The position numbers and the translations under genes are program-made. Positions 54,795 through 62,834 of a stretch of 64,000 nucleotides of DNA are shown here, piece after piece. The DNA is taken from assembly GCA_024644745.1 (NCBI GenBank), contig JAHEHF010000006.1, forward strand, positions 1-64,000, given 5' to 3'. The first letter of the stretch is position 1, and every line of letters starts with the position of its first letter. The notes below the pieces were generated by a model that worked only from the letters and a program-made list of their open reading frames with translations, was not told where the DNA came from and did no database searches. This DNA comes from Flavobacteriaceae bacterium. Lineage in GTDB: Bacteria; Bacteroidota; Bacteroidia; Flavobacteriales; Flavobacteriaceae.

Positions 54795-56129
54795 TTAAAG
54801 CATTTCATTTGCTAGATTGGCTAATTCAGAACGTTCTCCTTTTTCCAGTTTGATGTGTGCAAATAAAGAATTTCCTTTTAGCCTGTCGATCAAATAGGTG
54901 AGCCCGTTACTGTGCTCATCCATATAAGGTGTGTCTATTTGATTGATGTCTCCGGTAAAGATGACCTTGGTGCCTTCTCCGGCCCTTGTAATGATCGTCT
55001 TGACCTCATGAGGTGTAAGGTTTTGTGCCTCATCAATGATGAATATGGCATTGGTCAGGCTTCGCCCTCTTATAAAGGCCAGAGCAGTAATGGTCAGCAG
55101 TCCTGAATCCTGAAGCTGTTCCAGAACCTTGCTCTTTTTTTCATTGGCTTTGAATTGATTTTTTATAAAGGTCAGATTGTCCCACAATGGCTGCATATAA
55201 GGTGATATCTTATCCTCGGCATCTCCCGGCAGAAAACCAATTTCCTTATTGCTCAAAGGAATAATGGGTCTGGCTAAAATAATCTGATCGTATTTGTTTT
55301 TTTGTTCCAGTGCTGAGGCCAGCGCCAATAATGTTTTACCCGTTCCGGCCACACCTTCCAGGGCGACCAGTTTGATGTCTTCGTTAAGTAAAGCATTTAA
55401 TCCGAAGGTTTGTTCCGCATTTCTTGGTTTGATGCCAAAGACATATTTTTTATCAACTTTTTCAATGGCGTCGGTCAGGCCATTATACCTCGCAAGCACC
55501 GAATTGGAACAATTATTAAGGATGTAATATCCATTGGTCACTTTTTCTTTCCCAAGAATACCTTTCTCCTTTACCTGGCTCTTTTGATAAATATTTTGAA
55601 TGACCGTAGCATCAATATTGTCGATCACGGGTAAGCCTTCAGAGAACTTTTTAATGTTTTTAACTTTACCGGTTTCGAAATCTTCAGAGATCAGGCCAAT
55701 GGCTTTTGCTTTTATTCTCAAATTGATATCTTTCGTAACCAGGATGACCATCCGGTTCTTTGCCTCATTTTGCAATGAAAGTGCTGCATTGATAATTTTA
55801 TGGTCATTTTTTGTGTTGCCATATATGGTCTCAGCGTCCATTTTGTTCAGGTGCAGAGAGTCCATAATGACTTTTAGTTTTCCCTTGTCATTTCCCAGCT
55901 TCATCCAGACATTCAGGCTTTTGTTTCCTGCCAGCTTGTCAAGGAACCGAATCACTTCTCTTGCTTCAAAGTTCTTCGTTTCATTACCAATTTTAAATTG
56001 ATCAAGCTCTTCCAGAACCGTAATGGGTATGGCAACATCATTTTCTTCAAAGCTGGTTATTGAATTGTGATCAAATAATAAAACGGAAGTATCTAAAACA
56101 TAAATTTTCTTTGTAGTACTTTTCTTCAT
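54795..56129 (-). CDS. PhoH-family ATPase with N-terminal PIN domain
   Basis: 444 residues. The PIN ribonuclease domain spans about 8-150 (YVLDTSVLLFDHN, PITVLEELD, VTKDINLRIKA) with its acidic residues intact. The PhoH ATPase lies in about 235-444, with Walker A GVAGTGKT (259-266), Walker B FIIDEAQN and GDINQID. PIN-PhoH proteins are RNA-unwinding, RNA-cleaving enzymes. It is cytoplasmic, monocistronic and followed by a clear terminator. Confidence 0.93.
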   Translation of the reverse strand: MKKSTTKKIYVLDTSVLLFDHNSITSFEENDVAIPITVLEELDQFKIGNETKNFEAREVIRFLDKLAGNKSLNVWMKLGNDKGKLKVIMDSLHLNKMDAETIYGNTKNDHKIINAALSLQNEAKNRMVILVTKDINLRIKAKAIGLISEDFETGKVKNIKKFSEGLPVIDNIDATVIQNIYQKSQVKEKGILGKEKVTNGYYILNNCSNSVLARYNGLTDAIEKVDKKYVFGIKPRNAEQTFGLNALLNEDIKLVALEGVAGTGKTLLALASALEQKNKYDQIILARPIIPLSNKEIGFLPGDAEDKISPYMQPLWDNLTFIKNQFKANEKKSKVLEQLQDSGLLTITALAFIRGRSLTNAIFIIDEAQNLTPHEVKTIITRAGEGTKVIFTGDINQIDTPYMDEHSNGLTYLIDRLKGNSLFAHIKLEKGERSELANLANEML

Positions 56130-56297
56130 ATAAACTTTTTTTTGTTCTCTCGGACCATGGTGTCATGATCAGAACATTTTTTTCATAGGCGCAAATCTGA
56201 ATTTCAGCTTCTAACTGATTCAAAAAGTACAAAAAATTAACATTGAAGGAAGTTACAATAGTTAAAAATGTCCTCCGACTTATCAACAGGAAATTAA

Positions 56298-59200
56298 CTA
56301 AATATCTGTGAGGGTTTGAAGAGCTTTTTCTACGGAATCAATTCGAATAAAGGTAATTAGGAGTCTCAATCCTTTTTTTGTTTGCTTTTCTTTCATTACA
56401 CATGTCTTCCCGTTCCTTTGAACATATGACAGCACACGCGTAAAATTGGGGCTCTGAAAGAATTCACTTTGCTGGTCCGAAATGAAATAGCCGACCATTC
56501 TTTTTTGTTTGAGAATGACCCTTTCCAGACCTATCGACCTGGCTGCCCATTTGAGCCGAACAGAGTTCAACAGGTCGACTGCCTGGGTGGGCAGATCCCC
56601 GAAACGATCGATGAGGTTTGTCTCAAAAACTTGAATTTCGGCTTCATTTTCAAGATCGCTCAACTCTTTGTACAAGCTGAGTCTTTCAGTAATGCTGCGG
56701 ATGTAATCATCGGGGAAAAGGATCTCAAAATCCGAATCGATCTGCACTTCTTTGACAAATTCCCTGGTTTCGGGCCTTTGATGCTGATAGAGCTCCTTGA
56801 ATTCATTCTCCTTCAATTCCTCGATGGCCTCATTTAAGATCTTTTGATAGGTCTCAAAACCAATGTCATTGATAAAACCGCTTTGTTCCCCTCCAAGCAG
56901 ATCTCCTGCCCCGCGGATCTCAAGATCTTTCATGGCAATGTAAAAACCGCTCCCCAATTCAGAGTGTAGTTCCAGGGCCTGAATTCTTTTTCTCGCATCA
57001 TCTGTCATCATATGATATGGAGGTGTGATCAGATAGCAAAAGGCTTTTTTATTCGACCGGCCCACTCTTCCGCGCATCTGATGCAGGTCACTCAATCCGA
57101 AATTATTGGCGTTATTGATAAATATGGTATTGGCATTGGGGACATCGAGTCCGCTTTCCACGATCGTGGTACTGACCAGAATGTCAAATTCACCATTGAT
57201 GAACTGCAGCATGAGCTGTTCCAGTTTTTTTCCTTCCATCTGGCCGTGCCCTATACCAATCTTTGCATCGGGCACAAGGCGTTGAATGAGGCCGGCAACT
57301 TCCTGGATGTTTTCAATTCTGTTGTGAATGAAAAACACCTGCCCGCCTCTCTGAATCTCATAGCGTATGGCATCTCTGATGGATTCTTCCCCAAAGCGGA
57401 CCACACTGGTTTCAATCGGGTGCCTGTTGGGAGGCGGTGTTTTGATCACAGACAGGTCACGGGCCGCCATTAAAGAGAATTGCAGTGTTCTTGGAATAGG
57501 CGTTGCAGTGAGGGTCAGGGTGTCAATATTTTCTTTTAAGGTCTTGAGTTTGTCCTTAACAGCCACGCCAAACTTTTGTTCCTCATCTATGATCAAAAGG
57601 CCAAGGTCCTTGAACTTCACATTTTTGCTCACCAGCTGATGGGTTCCTATGACGATATCGACTTCTCCGCTTGCAAGGCCATCAAGCGTATCCCTTCTCT
57701 GCTTGGTGCTCCTGAACCTGTTGAGGTAATCCACTCTTATGGGAAAATCTTTTAAACGGTCTCTGAAAGTTTTGGCGTGCTGAAATGCCAGAATCGTTGT
57801 AGGAACCAGAATAGCAACCTGTTTGCCGTTATCGGCAGCTTTAAAAGCGGCTCTTATGGCTATTTCGGTTTTGCCGAAACCAACGTCTCCACATATGAGC
57901 CGGTCCATGGGCTGGTCCTTTTCCATATCCTGTTTTACCGCTTCTGTCGCACTGAGCTGGTCCGGGGTATCTTCGTATATAAAACTGGCTTCCAGTTCAT
58001 GTTGCATGTAGCTGTCCTTTCTGTAAGCGATACCTTTCTTTAATTTTCTCTTGGCATAAAGTTCAATGAGGTTGAAGGCAATGTGCTTGACCCGGGCTTT
58101 GGTTTTTTGCTTTAAGTTTTTCCATGTGTTTGAGCCCAGTTTATGCAATTTAGGGGCCTTCCCTTCTTTCCCGTTGTACTTGCTGATTTTATGCAGGGCA
58201 TGAACGCTGATGTACAGGACATCTCTTTCTCCATAAATGAGTTTGATGGCCTCTTGTTTTTTACCTTCAACGTCAATTTTATGCAGACCTCCAAATTTGC
58301 CGATACCATGATCAATATGGGTCACGTAATCTCCGATTTCTAAATTTGTAAGTTCCTTCAGCTTGATCGATTGCCTTTTTGCAAACCCACTTTTCAACCG
58401 GAACTTGTGATATCTTTCAAAGATCTGATGATCGGTATAGCACGCAATTTTCAGGTCTTTATCTATAAAACCCTGATACAATGGAGTTGTAAGAGTTTGG
58501 TATTTTACATTTGGATCAATGTCGTCAAAAATATCATGAAACCTTTTTGCTTGATTTTCATTGTCGCAAAACAAGTAGTTTTGAATACCCTCTTTGGTAT
58601 TGTCATTCAGGTTCTCAATCAACAAATCGAATTGTTTGTTGAATGAAGGCTGAGGGCGACTGTTGAACATGATGCGATTTTGTTGCTCATCGCCTCTGAT
58701 ATGATTGATCTTTACCAAAGAAAATTCTTTCAACTGCCCCGTGATCAAATCTCCGTTGCAAAAAAGTTCCTCAGGATCCAGGGGTCTGATCTCGCCTTTT
58801 AAATTTTCAAAAGCCTCCTTCGACTTGAGAAATAATTTGTCCATCTGTGCCTTGATCAATTCAGGGCTTTTTGCGAAAACAACCGTTTTAGAGGAAATAT
58901 ATTTTAAAAAACTCTGGCGTTTTTCTTCAAGAAATTTATTTTCGACATTTGGCATGATGTCAATCCTGTTCATGCGGTCAACCGATAATTGAGATTCAAT
59001 ATCAAAGGTCCTGATGCTGTCTATTTCGTCTCCGAAAAATTCAATTCGATAGGGGTGGTCATTCGAAAATGAAAAAACGTCTATAATCCCTCCGCGAATG
59101 GCAAAATCACCCGGATCAACCACAAAATCAACCCTGTTGAATTTATATTCATGTAAAAGGTCATGAATAAAGCCAAGCGACAAGGAATCGCCTACCGCAA

Positions 59201-59651
59201 TTTTCAGCGTATTTCTCTTTAATTCACTTTTGGTAATGACCTGTTCAAAAAGGGCTTCCGAATAGGTGACCACCAGGGCGTGTTTCTTCTGAGAATTGAT
59301 TCGATTCAGTACTTCAGCCCTTAAGAGGATGTTTGCATTGTCAGTATCTTCTATTTGATAAGGGCGCCTGTATGAACCCGGATAAAAAAGGACATCGTGT
59401 CTTTTGTTTGGGTGGTCAGCAATTAAAAACTGTTCAAGGTCATTGAAATAATAGGCGGCCTCTTCTTTGTCATTACAGATCAATAATAAGGGGCGATCGA
59501 TCTTCTGGTATACTGAAGAGATCACAAAAGACAATGACGATCCCTCCAAATTCGCTATTTGAATTTGGTTGGAATCTTTTTTGACGGCATCTGCAATTTG
59601 GTCAACCTTGTCAAAATTCTTATAAAGTTCAGCAATGACCTGCTTACTCAA
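56298..59651 (-). CDS. mfd: Transcription-repair coupling factor
   Basis: 1117 residues. It removes stalled RNA polymerase and recruits UvrAB to lesions. Domains in order: UvrB-like N-terminal module (to about 340), RNA-polymerase-interacting domain with LEIGDYVTHIDHGIGKFGGL, RecG-like translocase with Walker A GDVGFGKTEIA, DEEQKFGV and QMRGRVGRS, and a C-terminal TRCF domain. The start codon is TTG at 59651: residues from SKQVIAELY on look native, no in-frame ATG lies near, and a -7 element sits 17 nt upstream, so a TTG start is the best reading. Confidence 0.94.
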   Translation of the reverse strand: MSKQVIAELYKNFDKVDQIADAVKKDSNQIQIANLEGSSLSFVISSVYQKIDRPLLLICNDKEEAAYYFNDLEQFLIADHPNKRHDVLFYPGSYRRPYQIEDTDNANILLRAEVLNRINSQKKHALVVTYSEALFEQVITKSELKRNTLKIAVGDSLSLGFIHDLLHEYKFNRVDFVVDPGDFAIRGGIIDVFSFSNDHPYRIEFFGDEIDSIRTFDIESQLSVDRMNRIDIMPNVENKFLEEKRQSFLKYISSKTVVFAKSPELIKAQMDKLFLKSKEAFENLKGEIRPLDPEELFCNGDLITGQLKEFSLVKINHIRGDEQQNRIMFNSRPQPSFNKQFDLLIENLNDNTKEGIQNYLFCDNENQAKRFHDIFDDIDPNVKYQTLTTPLYQGFIDKDLKIACYTDHQIFERYHKFRLKSGFAKRQSIKLKELTNLEIGDYVTHIDHGIGKFGGLHKIDVEGKKQEAIKLIYGERDVLYISVHALHKISKYNGKEGKAPKLHKLGSNTWKNLKQKTKARVKHIAFNLIELYAKRKLKKGIAYRKDSYMQHELEASFIYEDTPDQLSATEAVKQDMEKDQPMDRLICGDVGFGKTEIAIRAAFKAADNGKQVAILVPTTILAFQHAKTFRDRLKDFPIRVDYLNRFRSTKQRRDTLDGLASGEVDIVIGTHQLVSKNVKFKDLGLLIIDEEQKFGVAVKDKLKTLKENIDTLTLTATPIPRTLQFSLMAARDLSVIKTPPPNRHPIETSVVRFGEESIRDAIRYEIQRGGQVFFIHNRIENIQEVAGLIQRLVPDAKIGIGHGQMEGKKLEQLMLQFINGEFDILVSTTIVESGLDVPNANTIFINNANNFGLSDLHQMRGRVGRSNKKAFCYLITPPYHMMTDDARKRIQALELHSELGSGFYIAMKDLEIRGAGDLLGGEQSGFINDIGFETYQKILNEAIEELKENEFKELYQHQRPETREFVKEVQIDSDFEILFPDDYIRSITERLSLYKELSDLENEAEIQVFETNLIDRFGDLPTQAVDLLNSVRLKWAARSIGLERVILKQKRMVGYFISDQQSEFFQSPNFTRVLSYVQRNGKTCVMKEKQTKKGLRLLITFIRIDSVEKALQTLTDI

Positions 59652-59668
59652 GTTCCTTTGATTTTTTT

Positions 59669-59676
59669 CAAAGATA
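59669..59676 (-). promoter_or_regulatory. -7 element of mfd
   Basis: Minus strand TATCTTTG, 17 nt before the TTG start; AAAGGAAC between them could serve as ribosome-binding site. Confidence 0.5.
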
Positions 59677-59742
59677 AGGGTTAACCTTGAAATAGGCCTG
59701 AATTTTCAAAAGAATGAGTTCCTTTTTATGGCATAGTTTCGT

Positions 59743-59750
59743 ATCTTTGA
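59743..59750 (+). promoter_or_regulatory. -7 element of the TerB-like gene
   Basis: TATCTTTG, 23 nt before the ATG at 59774. It argues against the longer frame that opens at 59714. Confidence 0.55.
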
Positions 59751-59773
59751 TAGAAACCATTAATTCCTGTATT

Positions 59774-60211
59774 ATGGGTATTTCTGATCTTTATATGAGT
59801 ATCGGGCAAAAGAGAAACATCAGTCATTTTGCCAATATTGTTCGAATTGCCAAAGCCGATAACAATGTCTCTGCAGAGGAAATTGAATTTTTGTCAAAGA
59901 TCTCCAACAAATACAATATTACAGATGAAAAATTCAGGGAAATTCTCAGGCACCCTGAAAGTTTTCCTACGATAGCTCATCTGGAATGTGTAGAAAGAAT
60001 TGAAAGGCTTTATGAACTGTTGGAAATGGTCAAGGCTGATCATAAAGTAGCCGATAACGAGGTTTCAATGCTGAAAAGGATCGTTACGGGTCTGGCCTTC
60101 CCTGTAGGCAAGGTAGACCTCATCGTAGATAAATCCCTCGCCCTGGACACGGACAATATTTCTGTTGAAGAATTTACCAGCACCATGCTGGAAATGTTTA
60201 AGAAGAAATGA
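59774..60211 (+). CDS. TerB-like protein
   Basis: 145 residues from the ATG at 59774 (MGISDLYMSIGQKRN). It is an all-helical TerB/DjlA-type fold with the duplicated acidic pattern that binds metal in TerB: IAKADNNVSAEEIEFL and MVKADHKVADNEVSML. TerB-like domains occur in tellurite-resistance and envelope-stress clusters, but no other ter gene is present, so a tellurite role should not be assumed. It is a single gene, divergent from mfd. Confidence 0.8.
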   Translation: MGISDLYMSIGQKRNISHFANIVRIAKADNNVSAEEIEFLSKISNKYNITDEKFREILRHPESFPTIAHLECVERIERLYELLEMVKADHKVADNEVSMLKRIVTGLAFPVGKVDLIVDKSLALDTDNISVEEFTSTMLEMFKKK

Positions 60212-60249
60212 TTCCGGAATTATAAAAAGGATGACCTGCTTCGGTCCGT

Positions 60250-60283
60250 AACGAATAGTATTCGTTGTATTATTATTTTTTTT
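60250..60283 (+). terminator. Possible terminator after the TerB-like gene
   Basis: AACGAAT and ATTCGTT form a 7-bp stem with a 3-nt loop (60250-60266). A T-rich tract follows, with the run of eight T starting 9 nt after the stem, further than usual. Confidence 0.45.
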
Positions 60284-60342
60284 GGTAAAATCATTTGTTT
60301 GTCAGGCTTTTAAGTACTCAAAAGTTAAAATCAGCATCTTTA

Positions 60343-60358
60343 TTTAGACATATCTAAA
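60343..60358 (+). promoter_or_regulatory. Putative metalloregulator operator
   Basis: Perfect inverted repeat TTTAGA-CATA-TCTAAA. It covers the -33 side of the promoter whose -7 element is at 60367-60374, just upstream of a DtxR/MntR-type regulator gene. Position and symmetry fit an autoregulatory, metal-responsive operator; binding is inferred. Confidence 0.6.
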
Positions 60359-60366
60359 ATAATATT

Positions 60367-60374
60367 TATATTTG
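60367..60374 (+). promoter_or_regulatory. -7 element of the iron-uptake operon
   Basis: TATATTTG, only 12 nt before the ATG at 60387, so the transcript should have a very short leader. Confidence 0.6.
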
Positions 60375-60386
60375 CAAAAAAATATC

Positions 60387-61049
60387 ATGTATTCGCAGGC
60401 AGAAGAAAATTATTTGAAGACCATATACGCCTTGGAAAGGGAATATGGGAATGAGGTGAGCACGAACCTGATTGCCAACAAGATCAAGACCAAGGCTTCT
60501 TCAGTAACAGACATGTTGAAGAAACTGGCACTGAAGAAACTGGTGATATACAAGAAATATCAAGGGGTGTATCTCACTGAGCCGGGTCGTTTGACAGCCC
60601 TCAGGGTCATCAGAAAGCACAGGCTCTGGGAGTGTTTTCTGGTTCAAAAATTAAATTTTAAATGGGATGAAGTGCATGATATTGCAGAACAGCTCGAACA
60701 TGTAAAATCGGAGCTTCTGATCAGTAAACTAGATGCTTTTTTACGATTTCCAAAACTGGACCCTCATGGCGATCCCATCCCGGATGAACAGGGAAGGATC
60801 ATCAAGAGACAAACGATGAGTATTGTAGAGATGAAGATTGGAGCTTCAGGCACCCTTGTGGGCGTAAAGGATTCATCTGAGACTTTTTTGAAGTATTTGA
60901 ACAAAAAAAATCTCGGTCTGGGAGACAAGGTCAAGGTCATTGACATTGAACCCTATGATAATTCATACCATATTGAAACAAAAACGCATCGCCTTGTAAT
61001 TACAAGCAATGTAGCAGAGAATTTATTAATCAAGAATGTGAAACGATGA
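60387..61049 (+). CDS. DtxR/MntR-family metal-dependent transcriptional regulator
   Basis: 220 residues from the ATG at 60387; the longer frame to 60372 starts inside the -7 element. A winged helix (about 4-72) is followed by a metal-binding/dimerisation domain and a C-terminal SH3/FeoA-like domain (about 148-220). Metal-site residues aligned by eye to DtxR/MntR are H78, E82, H97, E101, E104 and H105. E101 replaces the DtxR cysteine, as in MntR, while the N-terminal ligand position is N8 instead of Met or Asp. DPHGDPIP matches the DtxR NPIP motif. It probably represses the downstream feo genes in response to Fe(II) or Mn(II). It overlaps the next gene by 4 nt (ATGA). Confidence 0.9.
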   Translation: MYSQAEENYLKTIYALEREYGNEVSTNLIANKIKTKASSVTDMLKKLALKKLVIYKKYQGVYLTEPGRLTALRVIRKHRLWECFLVQKLNFKWDEVHDIAEQLEHVKSELLISKLDAFLRFPKLDPHGDPIPDEQGRIIKRQTMSIVEMKIGASGTLVGVKDSSETFLKYLNKKNLGLGDKVKVIDIEPYDNSYHIETKTHRLVITSNVAENLLIKNVKR

Positions 61050-62065
61050 CCTATAATCCAGTCATAGCGCTTGTCATTTTTTCAGGGATCGTTATTTTAT
61101 CCTTTGTGCTGTTCAGACCTGTTAAGGGATGGTACTGGGTTTTCAAAAATAACCTGAGTTCTAATGAGAAAACAATCATGGAGGATATTCTCAAACAACT
61201 TTATCGTTTGGAGAATAACGGATCGGAGACAGATATTATCGCTCTTACGAATTCTTTACAGATCAAAAACCGACTGATCATTGATGCCATTCATAAAATG
61301 ACCGTCAACGATCTGGTATTCTTTGAAAATGACCTGTTAAAACTGACCAAAGAAGGCAGAAAATATGCCTTGCGAATCATCAGGGTACACAGGTTATGGG
61401 AAAAATATCTTGCAGAAAAAACGGGTTTTGACAAATCGGAATGGCATGGCAGGGCTGAAGAAATGGAACACCTGCTCAGCAAGGAAGAAACTGAAATGTT
61501 GGCGGCCCAGCTCGGGAACCCAATGTACGATCCTCATGGTGACCCCATTCCCAACGTTTTGGGAAAAATCAAACGAATTGAGGGCATTCCGCTGGCATCG
61601 ATGCAAGTCAACAGTGTTGGAATGATCGTGCACATTGAGGATGAACCGGATGTTATTTATAAGCAGATCCTGGCCGAAAATATCCACATAGGATCCCTGG
61701 TCAGAATCGAGGAAAAAAGCAGCGAAAGGATCGTTTTTTATTCTGAAGGCGAAGAGTTTGTCCTGGCACCCATTGTCGCTTCCAATATTACTGTGGCAGA
61801 AAGAAAAAAAGAACTTGAAGAAAATGACCAGACTGTAAGGCTGTCAAGTCTGAAAGAAGATGAGATCGCAAGAATCGCAGGTATCTCAAAGGAGTGCAGA
61901 GGTGAAAACAGAAGACGGCTATTGGATCTTGGATTTGTCAAGGGGACTGAGATCAGAATAGACCTGAATAGTCCGCTAGGAAACCCTGTTGCGTATGCAG
62001 TGAAAGGGACCAGCATCGCCCTGAGAAAGGATCAGGCTTCTAAAATTCTCATCAATAAAATTTAA
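61046..62065 (+). CDS. Membrane-anchored DtxR-like protein with C-terminal FeoA domain
   Basis: 339 residues. One hydrophobic helix (about 6-24: VIALVIFSGIVILSFVLF) precedes a DtxR-like winged helix (about 38-105), a metal/dimerisation domain with H115, E119, H134, E138, E141 and H142, DPHGDPIP at 162-169, an SH3-like region, and a full FeoA domain (about 264-339: RRRLLDLGFVKGTEI). The first helix of a soluble DtxR protein, which supplies metal ligands, is replaced by the membrane segment. It could couple iron sensing to the FeoB channel at the membrane, or be a degenerate regulator used only as FeoA. It is 3 nt from the FeoB GTPase gene. Confidence 0.85.
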   Translation: MTYNPVIALVIFSGIVILSFVLFRPVKGWYWVFKNNLSSNEKTIMEDILKQLYRLENNGSETDIIALTNSLQIKNRLIIDAIHKMTVNDLVFFENDLLKLTKEGRKYALRIIRVHRLWEKYLAEKTGFDKSEWHGRAEEMEHLLSKEETEMLAAQLGNPMYDPHGDPIPNVLGKIKRIEGIPLASMQVNSVGMIVHIEDEPDVIYKQILAENIHIGSLVRIEEKSSERIVFYSEGEEFVLAPIVASNITVAERKKELEENDQTVRLSSLKEDEIARIAGISKECRGENRRRLLDLGFVKGTEIRIDLNSPLGNPVAYAVKGTSIALRKDQASKILINKI

Positions 62066-62068
62066 AAG

Positions 62069-62833
62069 ATGAAAAAGAAAGTAGAAAGTCCATGTGAATC
62101 ATGTGCGCATTATAATGAAGAGGGACTTAAAAAATTGGGCTTAAACCTGAGTGACTTTGACCATGTCATTGCCCTGGCAGGGAACCCAAATACAGGCAAG
62201 AGCACTGTTTTCAATGCTTTGACAGGATTGAGGCAACACACCGGAAACTGGCCGGGGAAAACCGTAATGAGAGCCGAAGGAGCGTTCGCCTATGGAGAAA
62301 AAAAATACAAACTGGTCGATCTTCCGGGAACCTATTCCTTATTGTCAACCTCTGAGGATGAGGAAGTGGCAAGGAATTTTATTCTTTTCGGAAAGCCGGA
62401 TGTCACGGTCATTGTAGCAGATGCGAGCCGCCTGGAAAGAAATTTAAACCTGGTACTGCAGATACTGGAAATCACCAGCAAAGCTGTATTGTGCCTGAAT
62501 TTAATGGATGAAGCCAGGCGAAATAAGGTAGAGATTGACCTCAGAACGCTTTCGAGAGAACTTGGGATTCCTGTGGTTCCCACCAGTGCAAGGTATCAGG
62601 AGGGAATACCCGAATTGATTCAAACCATCGATGATATTGCAAATGGAAAAATTGTGTGCAGACCAAGAAAAATAAAGAATGTACCCAAAAAAATACTGCA
62701 GGCCGTGAACACTTTGAGTGAGGAAATTGAAACGGAGTTTCCGGGGGTTCCCAACAGCAGGTGGATTGCATTGAGATTACTGGAAGGGGATCATCGTATT
62801 ATTGAAGCTTTAAGATTAGGAGAATTGGTATAG
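62069..62833 (+). CDS. feoB: FeoB cytosolic GTPase subunit (separate NFeoB)
   Basis: 254 residues, only the soluble part of FeoB. All GTPase motifs are present: G1 GNPNTGKS (38-45), switch [11 protein letters not shown]3 DLPG (84-87), G4 NLMD (144-147) and G5 TSAR (172-175). A partial helical GDI-like region ends at the stop codon. The N-terminus carries CESC (C9/C12), an extra cysteine pair that may bind metal. It powers or gates Fe(II) uptake through the permease encoded 1 nt downstream in another frame. A frameshifted single feoB gene is the alternative, but each part has its own start and the intergenic TAG-C-ATG junction looks designed for coupled translation. Confidence 0.9.
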   Translation: MKKKVESPCESCAHYNEEGLKKLGLNLSDFDHVIALAGNPNTGKSTVFNALTGLRQHTGNWPGKTVMRAEGAFAYGEKKYKLVDLPGTYSLLSTSEDEEVARNFILFGKPDVTVIVADASRLERNLNLVLQILEITSKAVLCLNLMDEARRNKVEIDLRTLSRELGIPVVPTSARYQEGIPELIQTIDDIANGKIVCRPRKIKNVPKKILQAVNTLSEEIETEFPGVPNSRWIALRLLEGDHRIIEALRLGELV

Positions 62834-62834
62834 C

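Noticed and set aside
59774-60211. Tellurite-resistance operon
   Set aside because: Only a single TerB-like domain is present; no terA, terC, terD or related genes are in the window.
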